Part shown: positions 1-8,478 of the stretch, one piece after another
How positions within the stretch are numbered: the first letter of the stretch is position 1
Layout: each line of letters begins with the position of its first letter
NCBI RefSeq assembly: GCF_024267675.1
Contig: NZ_JALDYX010000024.1
Location: 1-64,000, forward strand
Source: Marinobacterium sedimentorum
Lineage (GTDB): Bacteria > Pseudomonadota > Gammaproteobacteria > Pseudomonadales > Balneatricaceae
DNA: 64,000 nucleotides
Direction: 5' to 3'
Program-made: the position numbers and the translations under genes
Notes under the pieces: model-generated
Database searches by the model: none
Told to the model about the DNA's origin: nothing
The model's input: the letters and a program-made list of their open reading frames with translations, nothing else

Positions 1-53
1 GCCCCGGATTGTGATTCCGGTGGTCGTGGGTTCAAGCCCCATCGTCCACCCCA
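1..53 (+). tRNA. tRNA-His (GTG), 3' part only
   Basis: The window opens inside a tRNA gene. The anticodon arm reads GGATTGTGATTCC (anticodon GTG), followed by a variable region, a T arm with GGGTTCAAGCCCC, and an acceptor strand ending CCACC plus CCA. This matches the 3' two-thirds of gammaproteobacterial tRNA-His. The 5' acceptor and D arm lie outside the window. The CCA end is encoded. Confidence 0.9.
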
Positions 54-169
54 TTTCTTGCTATTTTCTCTGTATCCATCTGTTTTTATTCGTTTTTCTT
101 GATTGAAGACGAAATTCCTTTATGATCGTTTCCTAGTGGCGAACTCTGCTGTCTTTAATGGTATTCCGC

Positions 170-198
170 TTGACTATTCGGGGTAACTGGCACAGAAT
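170..198 (+). promoter_or_regulatory. candidate sigma-70 promoter for tig
   Basis: TTGACT (170-175) and CAGAAT (193-198) are separated by 17 nt, a good -35 and a moderate -10 (4 of 6 matches). Transcription would start near 205 and leave a leader of about 130 nt before tig. Inferred from spacing and consensus only. Confidence 0.5.
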
Positions 199-333
199 TT
201 CGCGCTTTAGAATTTAGGTTCTGCGGCATCCGTGCCAGGTCGGAAGTGAGTTTACCGCCAAGCGGGTGTTATTGGGGACGGATTCGTCCGCAGATCGCGA
301 TTAAAAAATGCTGCAAGTTTTGTGAGGAATTCC

Positions 334-1674
334 ATGCAAGTTTCTGTTGAAGCGACTTCGGGCCTCGAGCGTCAGATGACGATCACTGTTCCGGCCGAGC
401 GTATCGATAATGATGTAGCTACCCGTGTGCAGGATACTGCGCGTCGTGTGCGTATCGATGGCTTTCGTCCGGGCAAGGTGCCGGTCAAAATAGTTCAGAA
501 GCGCTACGGTGCCGGCATTCGCCAGGAAGTCCTGGGTGAAGTGGTCCAGCAGAGCTTCTACGAAGCGGCGCAGCAGGAAAAATTGCAGCCCGCCGGCGGC
601 CCGAACATTGAGTTCAAGAAAGACAAGGCGGGTGAAGACTTTGAATTCACCGCGACCTTTGAAGTTTATCCGGAAATCACCCTGGTTGACTTCGCCGCGG
701 CAGAAATCAAGAAGCTGAATGCCAGCGTTACCGATGCCGATCTTGAAAAAATGATCGACACCCTGCGCAAGCAGCAGGCTGAGTGGGCTGTTGTTGAGCG
801 CGCAGCTGAAGACGGTGATCGCGTCAAGATCGACTTTGAAGGCTTTATCGATGGCGAAGCCTTCGATGGCGGCAAAGGCGCAGGCATGGATCTGGTGCTG
901 GGTTCCAACACCATGATTCCGGGTTTCGAAACAGGCCTGGTTGGCGCCGTTGCCGGCGACGACAAGGAACTGAACGTAACCTTCCCGGCGGATTACCAGT
1001 CCGAAAACCTGCAGGGCAAAGAAGCCCTGTTCAAGGTCAAGGTTCAGAGCGTATCTGCCTCTTCACTACCGGAACTGAACGAAGAGTTCTTCGTCAAGTT
1101 CGGTCTGGAAGGCAAGACGCTGGAAGAGTTCCAGGTTGAAGTTCGCAACAATATGGATCGCGAACTGAAGCAGGCGCTGAAAATGAAGCTCAAAGAGCAG
1201 CTTTTCGGCAAGCTGATCAAGCTTAATGCCATTGACGTACCGAGCCCGCTGGTTGACAGTGAAATCGACAACCTGCGCAAGCAGGCGGTACAGCAGTTCG
1301 GCGGCGGCAATGCCAACCTCGACCCCAACATGCTGCCCAAGGAACTGTTCGAAGAACAGGCCAAGCGTCGTGTTGCCATTGGTCTGCTGGTGCAGGAAGT
1401 CATCAAGGCCAACGAACTGAAAGTTGATGAAGCCCGCGTTCGCTCCATGGTTGAAGAGCAGGCTCAGACCTATCAGGAGCCGCAGCAGGTTATCGACTGG
1501 TACTACAGCAACAAGGAAATGCTGAACCAGATCCAGAGCCTGGCGATGGAAGATCAGGTGGTTGAACAGCTGCTCGCATCTGCTACAGTCGTGGAAGTTG
1601 AAGTCAGCTACGAAGACGCGATCAAGCCGGCTCAGCAAGAAGCTGAAGCGGCGGAAGAAGCCGCAGCTGAATAA
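334..1674 (+). CDS. tig: trigger factor, ribosome-associated chaperone/prolyl isomerase
   Basis: Trigger factor binds the ribosome at the polypeptide exit and shields nascent chains; its central FKBP-type domain is a peptidyl-prolyl isomerase. The N-terminal domain carries the ribosome-binding signature GFRPGKVP at about residues 44-51. The FKBP domain follows (about 150-245, with GDRVKIDFEGFIDG), then a long helical C-terminal arm ending in an Ala/Glu-rich tail. The length of 446 aa is normal. The start is placed at ATG 334, giving MQVSVE, with GAGG 6 nt upstream; an in-frame GTG at 322 lies within that ribosome-binding region. It is followed by a terminator and then clpP and clpX, the usual order in gammaproteobacteria. 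Confidence 0.97.
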   Translation: MQVSVEATSGLERQMTITVPAERIDNDVATRVQDTARRVRIDGFRPGKVPVKIVQKRYGAGIRQEVLGEVVQQSFYEAAQQEKLQPAGGPNIEFKKDKAGEDFEFTATFEVYPEITLVDFAAAEIKKLNASVTDADLEKMIDTLRKQQAEWAVVERAAEDGDRVKIDFEGFIDGEAFDGGKGAGMDLVLGSNTMIPGFETGLVGAVAGDDKELNVTFPADYQSENLQGKEALFKVKVQSVSASSLPELNEEFFVKFGLEGKTLEEFQVEVRNNMDRELKQALKMKLKEQLFGKLIKLNAIDVPSPLVDSEIDNLRKQAVQQFGGGNANLDPNMLPKELFEEQAKRRVAIGLLVQEVIKANELKVDEARVRSMVEEQAQTYQEPQQVIDWYYSNKEMLNQIQSLAMEDQVVEQLLASATVVEVEVSYEDAIKPAQQEAEAAEEAAAE

Positions 1675-1706
1675 GGCTGCTGCAGCGACGCTCTAACGAG
1701 TCATGG

Positions 1707-1744
1707 AAAAACGACAGTTGGCTCATGCTGACTGTCGTTTTTTT
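1707..1744 (+). terminator. rho-independent terminator after tig
   Basis: An 11-bp inverted repeat (AAAACGACAGT paired with ACTGTCGTTTT, loop about 13 nt) is followed by a run of T. It separates tig from clpP, so clpP is probably transcribed partly by readthrough or from its own promoter. Confidence 0.85.
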
Positions 1745-1771
1745 CGCTTATAAGGCTAAGGAGAGATTTGC

Positions 1772-2407
1772 ATGTCAGATATCTTTACAGGGCAGGCGGG
1801 AGCCGGAATCAGCTCCAGTCTGGTACCGATGGTAGTCGAACAGACTGCGCGCGGAGAAAGGGCCTACGATATCTACTCGCGGCTGCTGAAGGAGCGCGTG
1901 ATTTTCATGGTCGGCCAGGTCGAAGACCATATGGCCAACCTGATTGTTGCGCAGCTGCTGTTCCTTGAAGCAGAAAACCCGGAAAAGGATATTCACCTTT
2001 ACATCAACTCGCCCGGTGGTTCCGTTACCGCGGGTCTGGCGATTTACGATACCATGAGGTTCATCAAGCCTGATGTCAGCACCATGTGTATCGGTCAGGC
2101 GGCGAGCATGGGTGCATTCCTGCTGGCCGGCGGCGCTGAAGGCAAGCGTTTTGCGCTGCCTAACTCCCGCGTGATGATTCACCAGCCGCTTGGCGGCTAC
2201 CAGGGTCAGGCGACCGACATTGAGATTCACACCCGTGAAATTCTGTCGATCCGTCAGAAACTGAATGAAATTCTGGCCTTCCATACCGGCCAGGATCTGG
2301 AAACACTTGCACGTGATACCGATCGTGACAACTTCATGGATCCCCATGCGGCCAAGGCATACGGCCTCATTGATGAAGTACTGGATCGCCGCGTAATCGA
2401 AGGCTGA
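1772..2407 (+). CDS. clpP: ATP-dependent Clp protease proteolytic subunit
   Basis: ClpP forms the tetradecameric serine-protease barrel that degrades proteins unfolded by ClpX or ClpA. The catalytic Ser lies in GQAASMGAFLL, the His in MIHQPLGG, and the Asp follows in the DTDRDNFM segment; the oxyanion glycines appear in SPGGSVTAGL. The length of 211 aa is typical and the ORF is preceded by AAGGAGAG with good spacing. It is adjacent to clpX, its ATPase partner, 99 nt downstream. Confidence 0.97.
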   Translation: MSDIFTGQAGAGISSSLVPMVVEQTARGERAYDIYSRLLKERVIFMVGQVEDHMANLIVAQLLFLEAENPEKDIHLYINSPGGSVTAGLAIYDTMRFIKPDVSTMCIGQAASMGAFLLAGGAEGKRFALPNSRVMIHQPLGGYQGQATDIEIHTREILSIRQKLNEILAFHTGQDLETLARDTDRDNFMDPHAAKAYGLIDEVLDRRVIEG

Positions 2408-2424
2408 TCACGTAAGCACCGCAT

Positions 2425-2463
2425 TATAATTGGCATGCCGGGTTGAAATTACCTGGCGATGCC
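2425..2463 (+). promoter_or_regulatory. clpP-clpX intergenic promoter-like box and hairpin
   Basis: A perfect TATAAT (2425-2430) is followed by an imperfect inverted repeat (GGCATGCCGGGT paired with ACCTGGCGATGCC) at about 2432-2463. No clear -35 lies at 17 nt, and no T-run follows the hairpin. It may be a weak internal promoter for clpX or a processing or attenuation hairpin. Confidence 0.35.
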
Positions 2464-2506
2464 ATTATCAATAAGGCTTACGCGATCGCACTGTTGAGGT
2501 AGTCGA

Positions 2507-3790
2507 ATGTCCGACGAGATTAAAGGTAAAGGCGGAGAAGGCAGCAAGCTGTTCTGTTCGTTCTGTGGCAAAAGCCAGGACGAAGTGCGCAAGCTTATTG
2601 CCGGCCCTTCCGTATTTATCTGCGATGAATGTGTCGATCTGTGCAACGACATTATTCGAGAAGAGATCCAGGAAATCGAGAGTCAGGAGCAGAGCGATCG
2701 CCTGCCGATTCCCGCTGAGATCAAGAAGACGCTGGATGAGTACGTTATCGGTCAGGAGCAGGCCAAGAAGGTTCTGTCCGTTGCCGTGTACAACCACTAC
2801 AAGCGTCTGCGCTTCAAGGAGCGTCGCGAACAGGGGGTGGAGCTTGGCAAGAGCAACATTCTTCTGATCGGCCCCACGGGCAGCGGTAAAACGCTGCTGG
2901 CCCAGACGCTCGCGCGCATGCTTAACGTACCCTTCACCATCGCAGATGCAACAACGCTGACTGAAGCAGGCTACGTCGGTGAAGACGTCGAAAACATCAT
3001 CCAGAAGCTGCTGCAGAAATGCGACTACGACGTCGAAAAGGCGCAGCTGGGTATTGTGTATATCGACGAAATCGACAAGATTTCACGCAAGTCTGACAAC
3101 CCGTCCATTACCCGCGATGTGTCGGGTGAGGGCGTACAGCAGGCGCTGCTGAAGCTGATCGAAGGTACGGTTGCCTCGGTTCCGCCCCAGGGTGGACGCA
3201 AGCATCCGCAGCAGGAATTCCTGCAGGTTGATACATCCAACATCCTGTTTATCTGTGGCGGCGCCTTTGCCGGCATGGAGCAGATCATCCGCGCCCGCTC
3301 TGAAAAGAGCTCGATTGGCTTTAGTGCCAGCGTGAAGGGCAAGGAAGACGGCAAATCCATGAGCAAGATTCTGGCCGGTGTCGAGGCTGAGGATCTGGTT
3401 AAATTTGGTCTGATTCCCGAGTTTGTCGGACGTCTGCCAATGATAGCCGTGCTGGCTGAGCTGGATGAAGAAGCGCTGATTACCATTCTCACCGAACCCA
3501 AGAACAGCCTGACCAAGCAGTACGCGGCGCTGTTCGAAATGGAAGGTGCAGAGGTCGATTTCCGTAAGGAAGCGCTGCGTGCCGTTGCCCGCAAGGCACT
3601 GGATCGTCGTACCGGCGCCCGTGGTCTGCGCTCTATTCTGGAAGCGGTATTGCTGGAAACCATGTACCAGCTGCCGTCGATGGAAAATGTCACCAAGGTC
3701 GTGATCGACGAAGGTGTCATTGAGGGCGAATCCGAGCCGCTGCTGATCTACGAAACACCGGAGAAGGCCAAGGCCGCCTCTGAAGACTGA
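2507..3790 (+). CDS. clpX: ATP-dependent Clp protease ATP-binding subunit ClpX
   Basis: ClpX is the AAA+ unfoldase that recognises tagged substrates and feeds them to ClpP. The N-terminal zinc-binding domain shows CSFCGKSQDEV and CDECVDLC (four Cys within the first 45 residues). The AAA+ core has Walker A GPTGSGKT, Walker B YIDEIDKI, and the sensor and arginine-finger region RRTGARGLRSI. The pore loop GYVGEDVE and the ClpP-contacting IGF-type loop (SSIGFSA) are present. The length of 427 aa is typical. A strong terminator follows. The lon gene that often comes next in related genomes is absent; a MITE-like palindrome sits there instead. Confidence 0.97.
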   Translation: MSDEIKGKGGEGSKLFCSFCGKSQDEVRKLIAGPSVFICDECVDLCNDIIREEIQEIESQEQSDRLPIPAEIKKTLDEYVIGQEQAKKVLSVAVYNHYKRLRFKERREQGVELGKSNILLIGPTGSGKTLLAQTLARMLNVPFTIADATTLTEAGYVGEDVENIIQKLLQKCDYDVEKAQLGIVYIDEIDKISRKSDNPSITRDVSGEGVQQALLKLIEGTVASVPPQGGRKHPQQEFLQVDTSNILFICGGAFAGMEQIIRARSEKSSIGFSASVKGKEDGKSMSKILAGVEAEDLVKFGLIPEFVGRLPMIAVLAELDEEALITILTEPKNSLTKQYAALFEMEGAEVDFRKEALRAVARKALDRRTGARGLRSILEAVLLETMYQLPSMENVTKVVIDEGVIEGESEPLLIYETPEKAKAASED

Positions 3791-3815
3791 TCGACGGAGC
3801 CTGGCTCTGACTAAC

Positions 3816-3841
3816 AAAAAGGACGCTGCGGCGTCCTTTTT
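3816..3841 (+). terminator. rho-independent terminator after clpX
   Basis: GGACGC-TGCG-GCGTCC flanked by A5 and T5 makes a compact GC-rich hairpin with a U-tract, 26 nt after the clpX stop codon. Confidence 0.9.
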
Positions 3842-3851
3842 CCGTTATGGG

Positions 3852-4015
3852 CTAGTGTACTGGTGCACTCTTGATGGTGCTTTAGAACGCGCTCATTTTT
3901 TCGCCAGTCAAGGCGTGAGGCGGAGTCATAGTGGGGCTACGGCGACAACGAACAACGCAGGATGGCGGAAAAAGGGGCCGTTATAATCTTCATATAGCGT
4001 GCAACAGTACACTAG
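3852..4015. repeat. MITE-like palindromic element with 17-bp terminal inverted repeats
   Basis: The ends CTAGTGTACTGGTGCAC (3852-3868) and its reverse complement with one mismatch (3999-4015) bound a 164-bp segment with no gene. A second, inner inverted repeat (TTTTTTCGCCA near 3896 against TGGCGGAAAAA near 3964) adds to the fold. Both ends carry CTAG, which could be a 4-bp target duplication or part of the repeat. No transposase is present. Only one copy is in the window. Confidence 0.6.
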
Positions 4016-4052
4016 GTATTTTTTTGTTTATACGAGTGCTGACAACAAAGAT

Positions 4053-5024
4053 TCAGCCTATTGGCTGAGCCCGCGCCCTCGATTTAAGCTGCACCGGGTG
4101 ATGATCCCAGTCATCTGGCACTACAAAGCCGCGTCCTGTTTCACCCCAGCAGGGCGCGCCCTCCAGGTTAAAGCGAGACAGCTGAGCCACCAGAATCGGC
4201 CCTGGCTGTTGCAGCAAGTGCGCACGCAGACCGCGCCAGTTCAGTGTATCTGAATGTTCTCGCCTCGCCGGGGGCAGCCAGCCAAGTTTCGGCACAAGGG
4301 CATAGCGGTGCTCTGTGCCCGTATGCAGGCGCTCAAGCTCCCCGAGGGGCAACCACCAACCGCGCAGGTGCTCGGCACTGATATCGGGGTGCAATGCGCT
4401 ACTGAGCCTGTTCTGCCCGGCGCGGTAAAACAGATAGCCCGGCATCAACAGGCGGGGTTGGGGTAGTTCGATGCCCAGTCGATCCAGCGTAGCTTTGCCT
4501 GCAGGATGGGAGGCGAGGGCAAGCTGATGCTGCTGCAGGCGCTGCCACTTGATATCCAGCCGGTCGCGCCGCCCCGGGCCGACAAAGTCGCTCAGCGCAC
4601 TGCCATCCCCGCAACAGAGGTAGAACTTCACCGCGGTTTCAAGATGAAACCACTGGCCAGCGCTGCGATAGAGAAAGTCGAACTCGCCGGCGGTAATGCC
4701 GCCCTGCACGCACTGTACATTGCGGTGTATTGGCTCTGGTGCCAGAGTATCCTTGAGCAAGGCTGCGACAAGGTCTTCATAGTACAGGCCCAGGCGACGA
4801 CGCGAGGGGGCGCCTGGTGGTACTGTCGTGGTGGCGGGGCAAGTCAGCAGGCTGTCAAACGAGGCCGCCGCCGCGCGCATCAGGGAGGGCGCCGAGCAGG
4901 CCCACAGATAATCCCGGCGCAGCTCACAGGCTTCGCTTAATAACTGTATTTGCAGCCTTTGTTGCGTTTTGCTTATCGCTGGCAGGTTCACAAGTACAAT
5001 AAACTCACTTAAAGTAGCTCCCAT
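4053..5024 (-). CDS. DUF1853 family protein
   Basis: This 323-aa protein resembles the DUF1853 family of uncharacterised bacterial proteins. Family-like segments are RRDYLWACSAPSLM near residue 40, LGLYYEDLVAALL near residue 85, and GEFDFLYR with WFHLETAVKFYL near residues 110-135, a layout reminiscent of PD-(D/E)XK nucleases (E, D, and E-x-K-like positions). That nuclease link is my inference. The start at 5024 has only a weak ribosome-binding site; GTG at 4991 is an alternative. It is transcribed away from the small gene before uvrC. Confidence 0.7.
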   Translation of the reverse strand: MGATLSEFIVLVNLPAISKTQQRLQIQLLSEACELRRDYLWACSAPSLMRAAAASFDSLLTCPATTTVPPGAPSRRRLGLYYEDLVAALLKDTLAPEPIHRNVQCVQGGITAGEFDFLYRSAGQWFHLETAVKFYLCCGDGSALSDFVGPGRRDRLDIKWQRLQQHQLALASHPAGKATLDRLGIELPQPRLLMPGYLFYRAGQNRLSSALHPDISAEHLRGWWLPLGELERLHTGTEHRYALVPKLGWLPPARREHSDTLNWRGLRAHLLQQPGPILVAQLSRFNLEGAPCWGETGRGFVVPDDWDHHPVQLKSRARAQPIG

Positions 5025-5078
5025 TCATGCTTCGCAATTCTCATTCTGCGCCACAATGCGCTGCAAAAGGTCCGCACC

Positions 5079-5396
5079 ATGACGTTTGTACAGAAACGCT
5101 CCGACAAAACCATGCCGATCAGTGCGCGGGATCGCCGTCCGATGGTGTCCGATACCGACATCAACTACATCCTTGTCAGCGGTGCCCAGCTGTCCCTGAG
5201 CAAGCTCAAGCGCGGCAAGAGCTTCGATAATCGACTGTACCATTTTGCCGAGATCGGCGTTTTCCTGGAAGTGTCCCTGTCCCGCGGCGCGGGCATCAGT
5301 GACGACACCCGAGAGCAGCTGCAGCAAATCCACAAGGAAGCGGTTCACCTGCACATGGCTGCCAACAAGGCTGCACATGCCAATAGCGCCGACTGA
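5079..5396 (+). CDS. conserved small protein of unknown function upstream of uvrC
   Basis: The 105-aa ORF has a good ribosome-binding site (AAAAGG, 8 nt before ATG) and its end overlaps the uvrC start by 20 nt, which suggests translational coupling. The protein is hydrophilic and mixed alpha/beta, without signal peptide, Cys pair or membrane segment; the middle (DTDINYILVSGAQLSLSKLK) is the least biased part. I do not recognise the family. In many gammaproteobacteria this place is taken by the response regulator uvrY/gacA; here a GacA-like regulator is found 7 kb away instead. Confidence 0.7.
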   Translation: MTFVQKRSDKTMPISARDRRPMVSDTDINYILVSGAQLSLSKLKRGKSFDNRLYHFAEIGVFLEVSLSRGAGISDDTREQLQQIHKEAVHLHMAANKAAHANSAD

Positions 5397-7284
5397 GCCC
5401 GCGGTGCAGCAAGCCCCGGAAGCTGGCGCGACTGAGCCTGTCACTGATGACGATCAGGCCAAGTCTGCCTTTGATGCCAAGGCCTTTCTGGCGCGCCTGA
5501 CGTCCAGGCCCGGCGTTTACCAGATGTACGCCTTCAATGGCGACATTCTTTATGTCGGCAAGGCGAAGAACCTGAAAAAAAGGGTCAGCAGCTACTTTCG
5601 CAGCAAGGGCCTGGCGCCCAAGACCGCTGCGCTGGTTGCACGCATCCATCATCTGGAGGTGACGGTCACCAACAGTGAAACCGAAGCCCTGTTGCTGGAA
5701 CAAAACCTGATCAAGGAGCAGCGCCCGCCCTACAATATTCTGCTGCGCGACGATAAATCTTACCCCTATATCTTCATTTCTGATCGGGACGAATATCCCG
5801 CGGTTCGCTTTCATCGCGGTGCAAGACGCGCCAAGGGCAGTTATTTCGGGCCCTTTCCCAGCGGTACGGCGGTGCGCGAAAGCCTCAACCTGCTGCAGAA
5901 ACTGTTTCGCATCCGGCCCTGTGAGGACAGCTTCTTTCGCAACCGTAGTCGCCCCTGTCTGCAGTACCAGATTCAGCGCTGCAGCGGCCCCTGTGTCGGG
6001 CTGATCAGCGAGGCGGCCTACGCTGACGACCTGCGCCATGCCAGCATGTTTCTTGAGGGCAAGAGCAATGCGGTGATGCAGGAACTGGCCTGCCAGATGG
6101 AAGCAGCAGCTGCACAGCTGAATTTCGAGCAGGCAGTGCTGCTGCGTGATCAGCTCAGCAACCTGCAGCAGGTGCAGGAGCAGCAATACGTCAGTGGCTT
6201 TGAAGGCCAGGCCGATGTCATTGGCTGTGCGCTGAAACCCGGTGGCGTTGGTATCCATATGCTCTATGTCCGAGGCGGGCGCATTATCGGCAGCAAGGTG
6301 TTTCATCCGCGGGTGTCGATCGAGGATTCCGAAGCTGATGTGTTGTCGGCCTTCGTGGCGCAGTGGTATCTGGGCGCCAGTCGGGAAATTCCCGATCAGG
6401 TCATCTTGCCACAGGCGCTGACGGACCAGGACGCCCTGCAGGAGGCGCTGACCCAGCGCCGTGGTCGCAAGGTTGTGCTGCAGCATAGCGTGCGGGGTGA
6501 CAAGGCCGGCTGGCAACGCCTGGCCCAGACCAACGCCGAGCAGCAGCTGAGCAGCCATCTGGCGAGCAAGCAGAACATGTACAATCGCTTCCTTGCGCTG
6601 CAGGACGCACTCAAGCTGGACAGCATTCCACAGCGGCTCGAGTGCTTCGACATCAGCCACAGCTCCGGCGAGGCGACGGTGGCCTCCTGCGTGGTGTTTG
6701 ATCACAACGGCCCGCTTAAAACAGACTATCGCCACTTCAATATCAGTGACATTACCCCCGGTGATGATTACGCCGCCATGCACCAGGCCCTCCTGCGACG
6801 CTATACACGCCTGAAGAAAGGCGAGGGCAAGTTGCCGGATATTTTGCTGATTGACGGCGGCAAGGGCCAGGTCAGCCAGGCCCGCGCCGTGCTCGAAGAG
6901 CTGCAGATCACGGAAGTACTGATTGTCGGTGTCGCCAAGGGGCCCAGTCGAAGGGCAGGGCTCGAAACCCTGGTGCTGGCTGAAAGCGGTGAAGAAATCA
7001 CCCTGTCGGGCGATGCGCTGGCGCTGCATCTTATCCAGCACATACGGGATGAGGCGCACCGGTTTGCCATTACAGGGCACCGTGCCAGGCGCGGCAAGGC
7101 GCGCAAAACATCGCGCCTGGAAACTATTGACGGCATAGGCCCGAAACGGCGGCGCGAGCTGCTGCGTCATTTTGGCGGATTGCAGGAGATAGAGCGGGCG
7201 AGTATTGAAGAAATTGCAAAAGTCTCTACCATAAGCCGCAAACTCGCGGAAGATATCTATTTCGCACTTCATCCAGATCCATGA
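5377..7284 (+). CDS. uvrC: excinuclease ABC subunit C
   Basis: UvrC makes the 3' and 5' incisions around lesions in nucleotide-excision repair with UvrA and UvrB. The GIY-YIG nuclease domain is at the N terminus (GVYQMY at 46-51, LYVG at 58-61). A UVR/UvrB-binding motif lies near residues 225-260 (QLNFEQAVLLRDQL). The RNase-H-like second nuclease domain contains ECFDISHSSGEATVAS and ILLIDGGKGQ. Tandem helix-hairpin-helix motifs (IDGIGPKRRRELLRHFGG) end the protein. The ATG at 5377 is preferred because upstream in-frame sequence is only the shadow of the 105-aa gene, and AAGG sits 6 nt before it. The length of 635 aa is slightly above E. coli's 610. Confidence 0.96.
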   Translation: MPIAPTEPAVQQAPEAGATEPVTDDDQAKSAFDAKAFLARLTSRPGVYQMYAFNGDILYVGKAKNLKKRVSSYFRSKGLAPKTAALVARIHHLEVTVTNSETEALLLEQNLIKEQRPPYNILLRDDKSYPYIFISDRDEYPAVRFHRGARRAKGSYFGPFPSGTAVRESLNLLQKLFRIRPCEDSFFRNRSRPCLQYQIQRCSGPCVGLISEAAYADDLRHASMFLEGKSNAVMQELACQMEAAAAQLNFEQAVLLRDQLSNLQQVQEQQYVSGFEGQADVIGCALKPGGVGIHMLYVRGGRIIGSKVFHPRVSIEDSEADVLSAFVAQWYLGASREIPDQVILPQALTDQDALQEALTQRRGRKVVLQHSVRGDKAGWQRLAQTNAEQQLSSHLASKQNMYNRFLALQDALKLDSIPQRLECFDISHSSGEATVASCVVFDHNGPLKTDYRHFNISDITPGDDYAAMHQALLRRYTRLKKGEGKLPDILLIDGGKGQVSQARAVLEELQITEVLIVGVAKGPSRRAGLETLVLAESGEEITLSGDALALHLIQHIRDEAHRFAITGHRARRGKARKTSRLETIDGIGPKRRRELLRHFGGLQEIERASIEEIAKVSTISRKLAEDIYFALHPDP

Positions 7285-7320
7285 CTCCCCGGAGAGCCAC
7301 TGGCAGGTATGCTGTTTTCC

Positions 7321-7869
7321 ATGAAAATTCCAAATATTTTGACTCTGCTGCGGATCCTGCTGATACCGGTATTCGTGTTCTTTTATTATCTGCCCCAGGC
7401 CTGGGCGCCAATGACGGCCGCAGTGATTTTTGGCGTCGCAGCCCTGACCGACTGGTTTGATGGCTATCTGGCCCGCAAGCTGAATCAGTCATCCCCCTTT
7501 GGCGCCTTTCTGGACCCTGTGGCCGACAAGCTGATGGTCGCAGTGGCGCTGGTCGTGCTGGTAGAGACCTTTAGCGAGGTCTGGATCACCATCCCCGCGG
7601 CGGTAATCATCGGGCGTGAAATCGTTATTTCCGCGCTGCGGGAGTGGATGGCCGAGCTGGGTGAGCGCGCCAGCGTTTCAGTGTCTGGCCTTGGCAAGAT
7701 CAAAACCACGTTGCAGATGGTCGCCATCCTGCTGCTGGTTGCCTTTACGCCTTACACCAGTCTTTCCTGGATTGGCGTGGCGGCACTCTATGGCGCCAGC
7801 CTGCTTACTTTCTGGTCAATGGTGCTCTACCTGAAGGCCGCCTGGCCTGTGCTGGGCGATGATCTGTAA
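7321..7869 (+). CDS. pgsA: CDP-diacylglycerol-glycerol-3-phosphate 3-phosphatidyltransferase
   Basis: PgsA is an inner-membrane enzyme that makes phosphatidylglycerol phosphate, the committed step of acidic phospholipid synthesis. The CDP-alcohol phosphotransferase signature is complete: DWFDGYLARKLNQSSPFGAF followed by LDPVADKL. Several hydrophobic segments fit a six-helix membrane protein. The start MKIPNILTLLRILLIP at 7321 gives 182 aa, the same as E. coli PgsA; an ATG at 7309 would add four residues. It follows uvrC by 36 nt and precedes the tRNA-Gly cluster, a widely conserved arrangement. Confidence 0.93.
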   Translation: MKIPNILTLLRILLIPVFVFFYYLPQAWAPMTAAVIFGVAALTDWFDGYLARKLNQSSPFGAFLDPVADKLMVAVALVVLVETFSEVWITIPAAVIIGREIVISALREWMAELGERASVSVSGLGKIKTTLQMVAILLLVAFTPYTSLSWIGVAALYGASLLTFWSMVLYLKAAWPVLGDDL

Positions 7870-7907
7870 GTGTTTAATCTTTAAGAAAAATATTTTGTAC
7901 TTCGGTG

Positions 7908-7935
7908 TTGACACAAAAGCGCAGGTCTCTATAAT
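7908..7935 (+). promoter_or_regulatory. consensus sigma-70 promoter of the tRNA cluster
   Basis: TTGACA (7908-7913) and TATAAT (7930-7935) with a 16-nt spacer, both perfect boxes, end 20 nt before tRNA-Gly. Expected to drive tRNA-Gly, tRNA-Cys and tRNA-Leu. Confidence 0.9.
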
Positions 7936-7955
7936 ACGCACCACTTACAGAGCAG

Positions 7956-8031
<76 letters not shown>

Positions 8032-8086
8032 ATCTTTACATTCTGATCCCTTCAGATGTCGAAGAGCCCTGTAAGACGCTATCCGA

Positions 8087-8160
8087 GGCTGGATGGCAGA
8101 GTGGTCATGCAGCGGACTGCAACTCCGTGTACGCCGGTTCGATTCCGACTCCAGCCTCCA
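8087..8160 (+). tRNA. tRNA-Cys (GCA), copy 1
   Basis: A 74-nt cloverleaf with acceptor GGCTGGA paired to TCCAGCC, anticodon loop ACTGCAACT (GCA), T loop GTTCGATTC and encoded CCA. An identical second copy is at 10718-10791. Confidence 0.98.
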
Positions 8161-8166
8161 TTTTTC

Positions 8167-8253
8167 GCCCGGGTGGTGAAATTGGTAGACACAAGGGACT
8201 TAAAATCCCTCGCCTGAAAGGGCGTACCGGTTCGATTCCGGTCCCGGGCACCA
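8167..8253 (+). tRNA. tRNA-Leu (TAA)
   Basis: An 87-nt class II tRNA with acceptor GCCCGGG paired to CCCGGGC, anticodon loop ACTTAAAAT (TAA), a long variable arm (CGCCTGAAAGGGCGT), T loop GTTCGATTC and encoded CCA. It lies 6 nt after tRNA-Cys in the same transcript. Confidence 0.97.
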
Positions 8254-8300
8254 GTATCCATGCACCCTCCAGCGTAAGCACTCACCAACTAAAAACAGCC

Positions 8301-8332
8301 TTCGGAATATTTCGGAATATAATTCGGAATAT
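8301..8332. repeat. TTCGGAATAT short direct repeat (x3) downstream of tRNA-Leu
   Basis: Three copies of TTCGGAATAT occur at 8301-8310, 8311-8320 and 8323-8332, the last after a 2-nt spacer. The rest of 8254-8478 holds no gene I can support. A T-rich stretch near 8399 could aid termination of the tRNA transcript. Confidence 0.7.
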
Positions 8333-8478
8333 ACAGTGGTTCTGCAGCACGTCTATTTCCCCGCGCTACAACAGATACAGCCTCATTATTTACCCCTGAT
8401 TTTTTCGACAAGCAGCAGATGCGATTCCTTACGTTTTTCAGGTGGTTCGCAGTAGGTTGAGTGTTGTCGGACAGCCTC

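Noticed and set aside
5296..7272. Long minus-strand open frame of 658 codons opposite uvrC
   Set aside because: It is a shadow of uvrC caused by GC-rich codon use; it has no protein features or ribosome-binding site.
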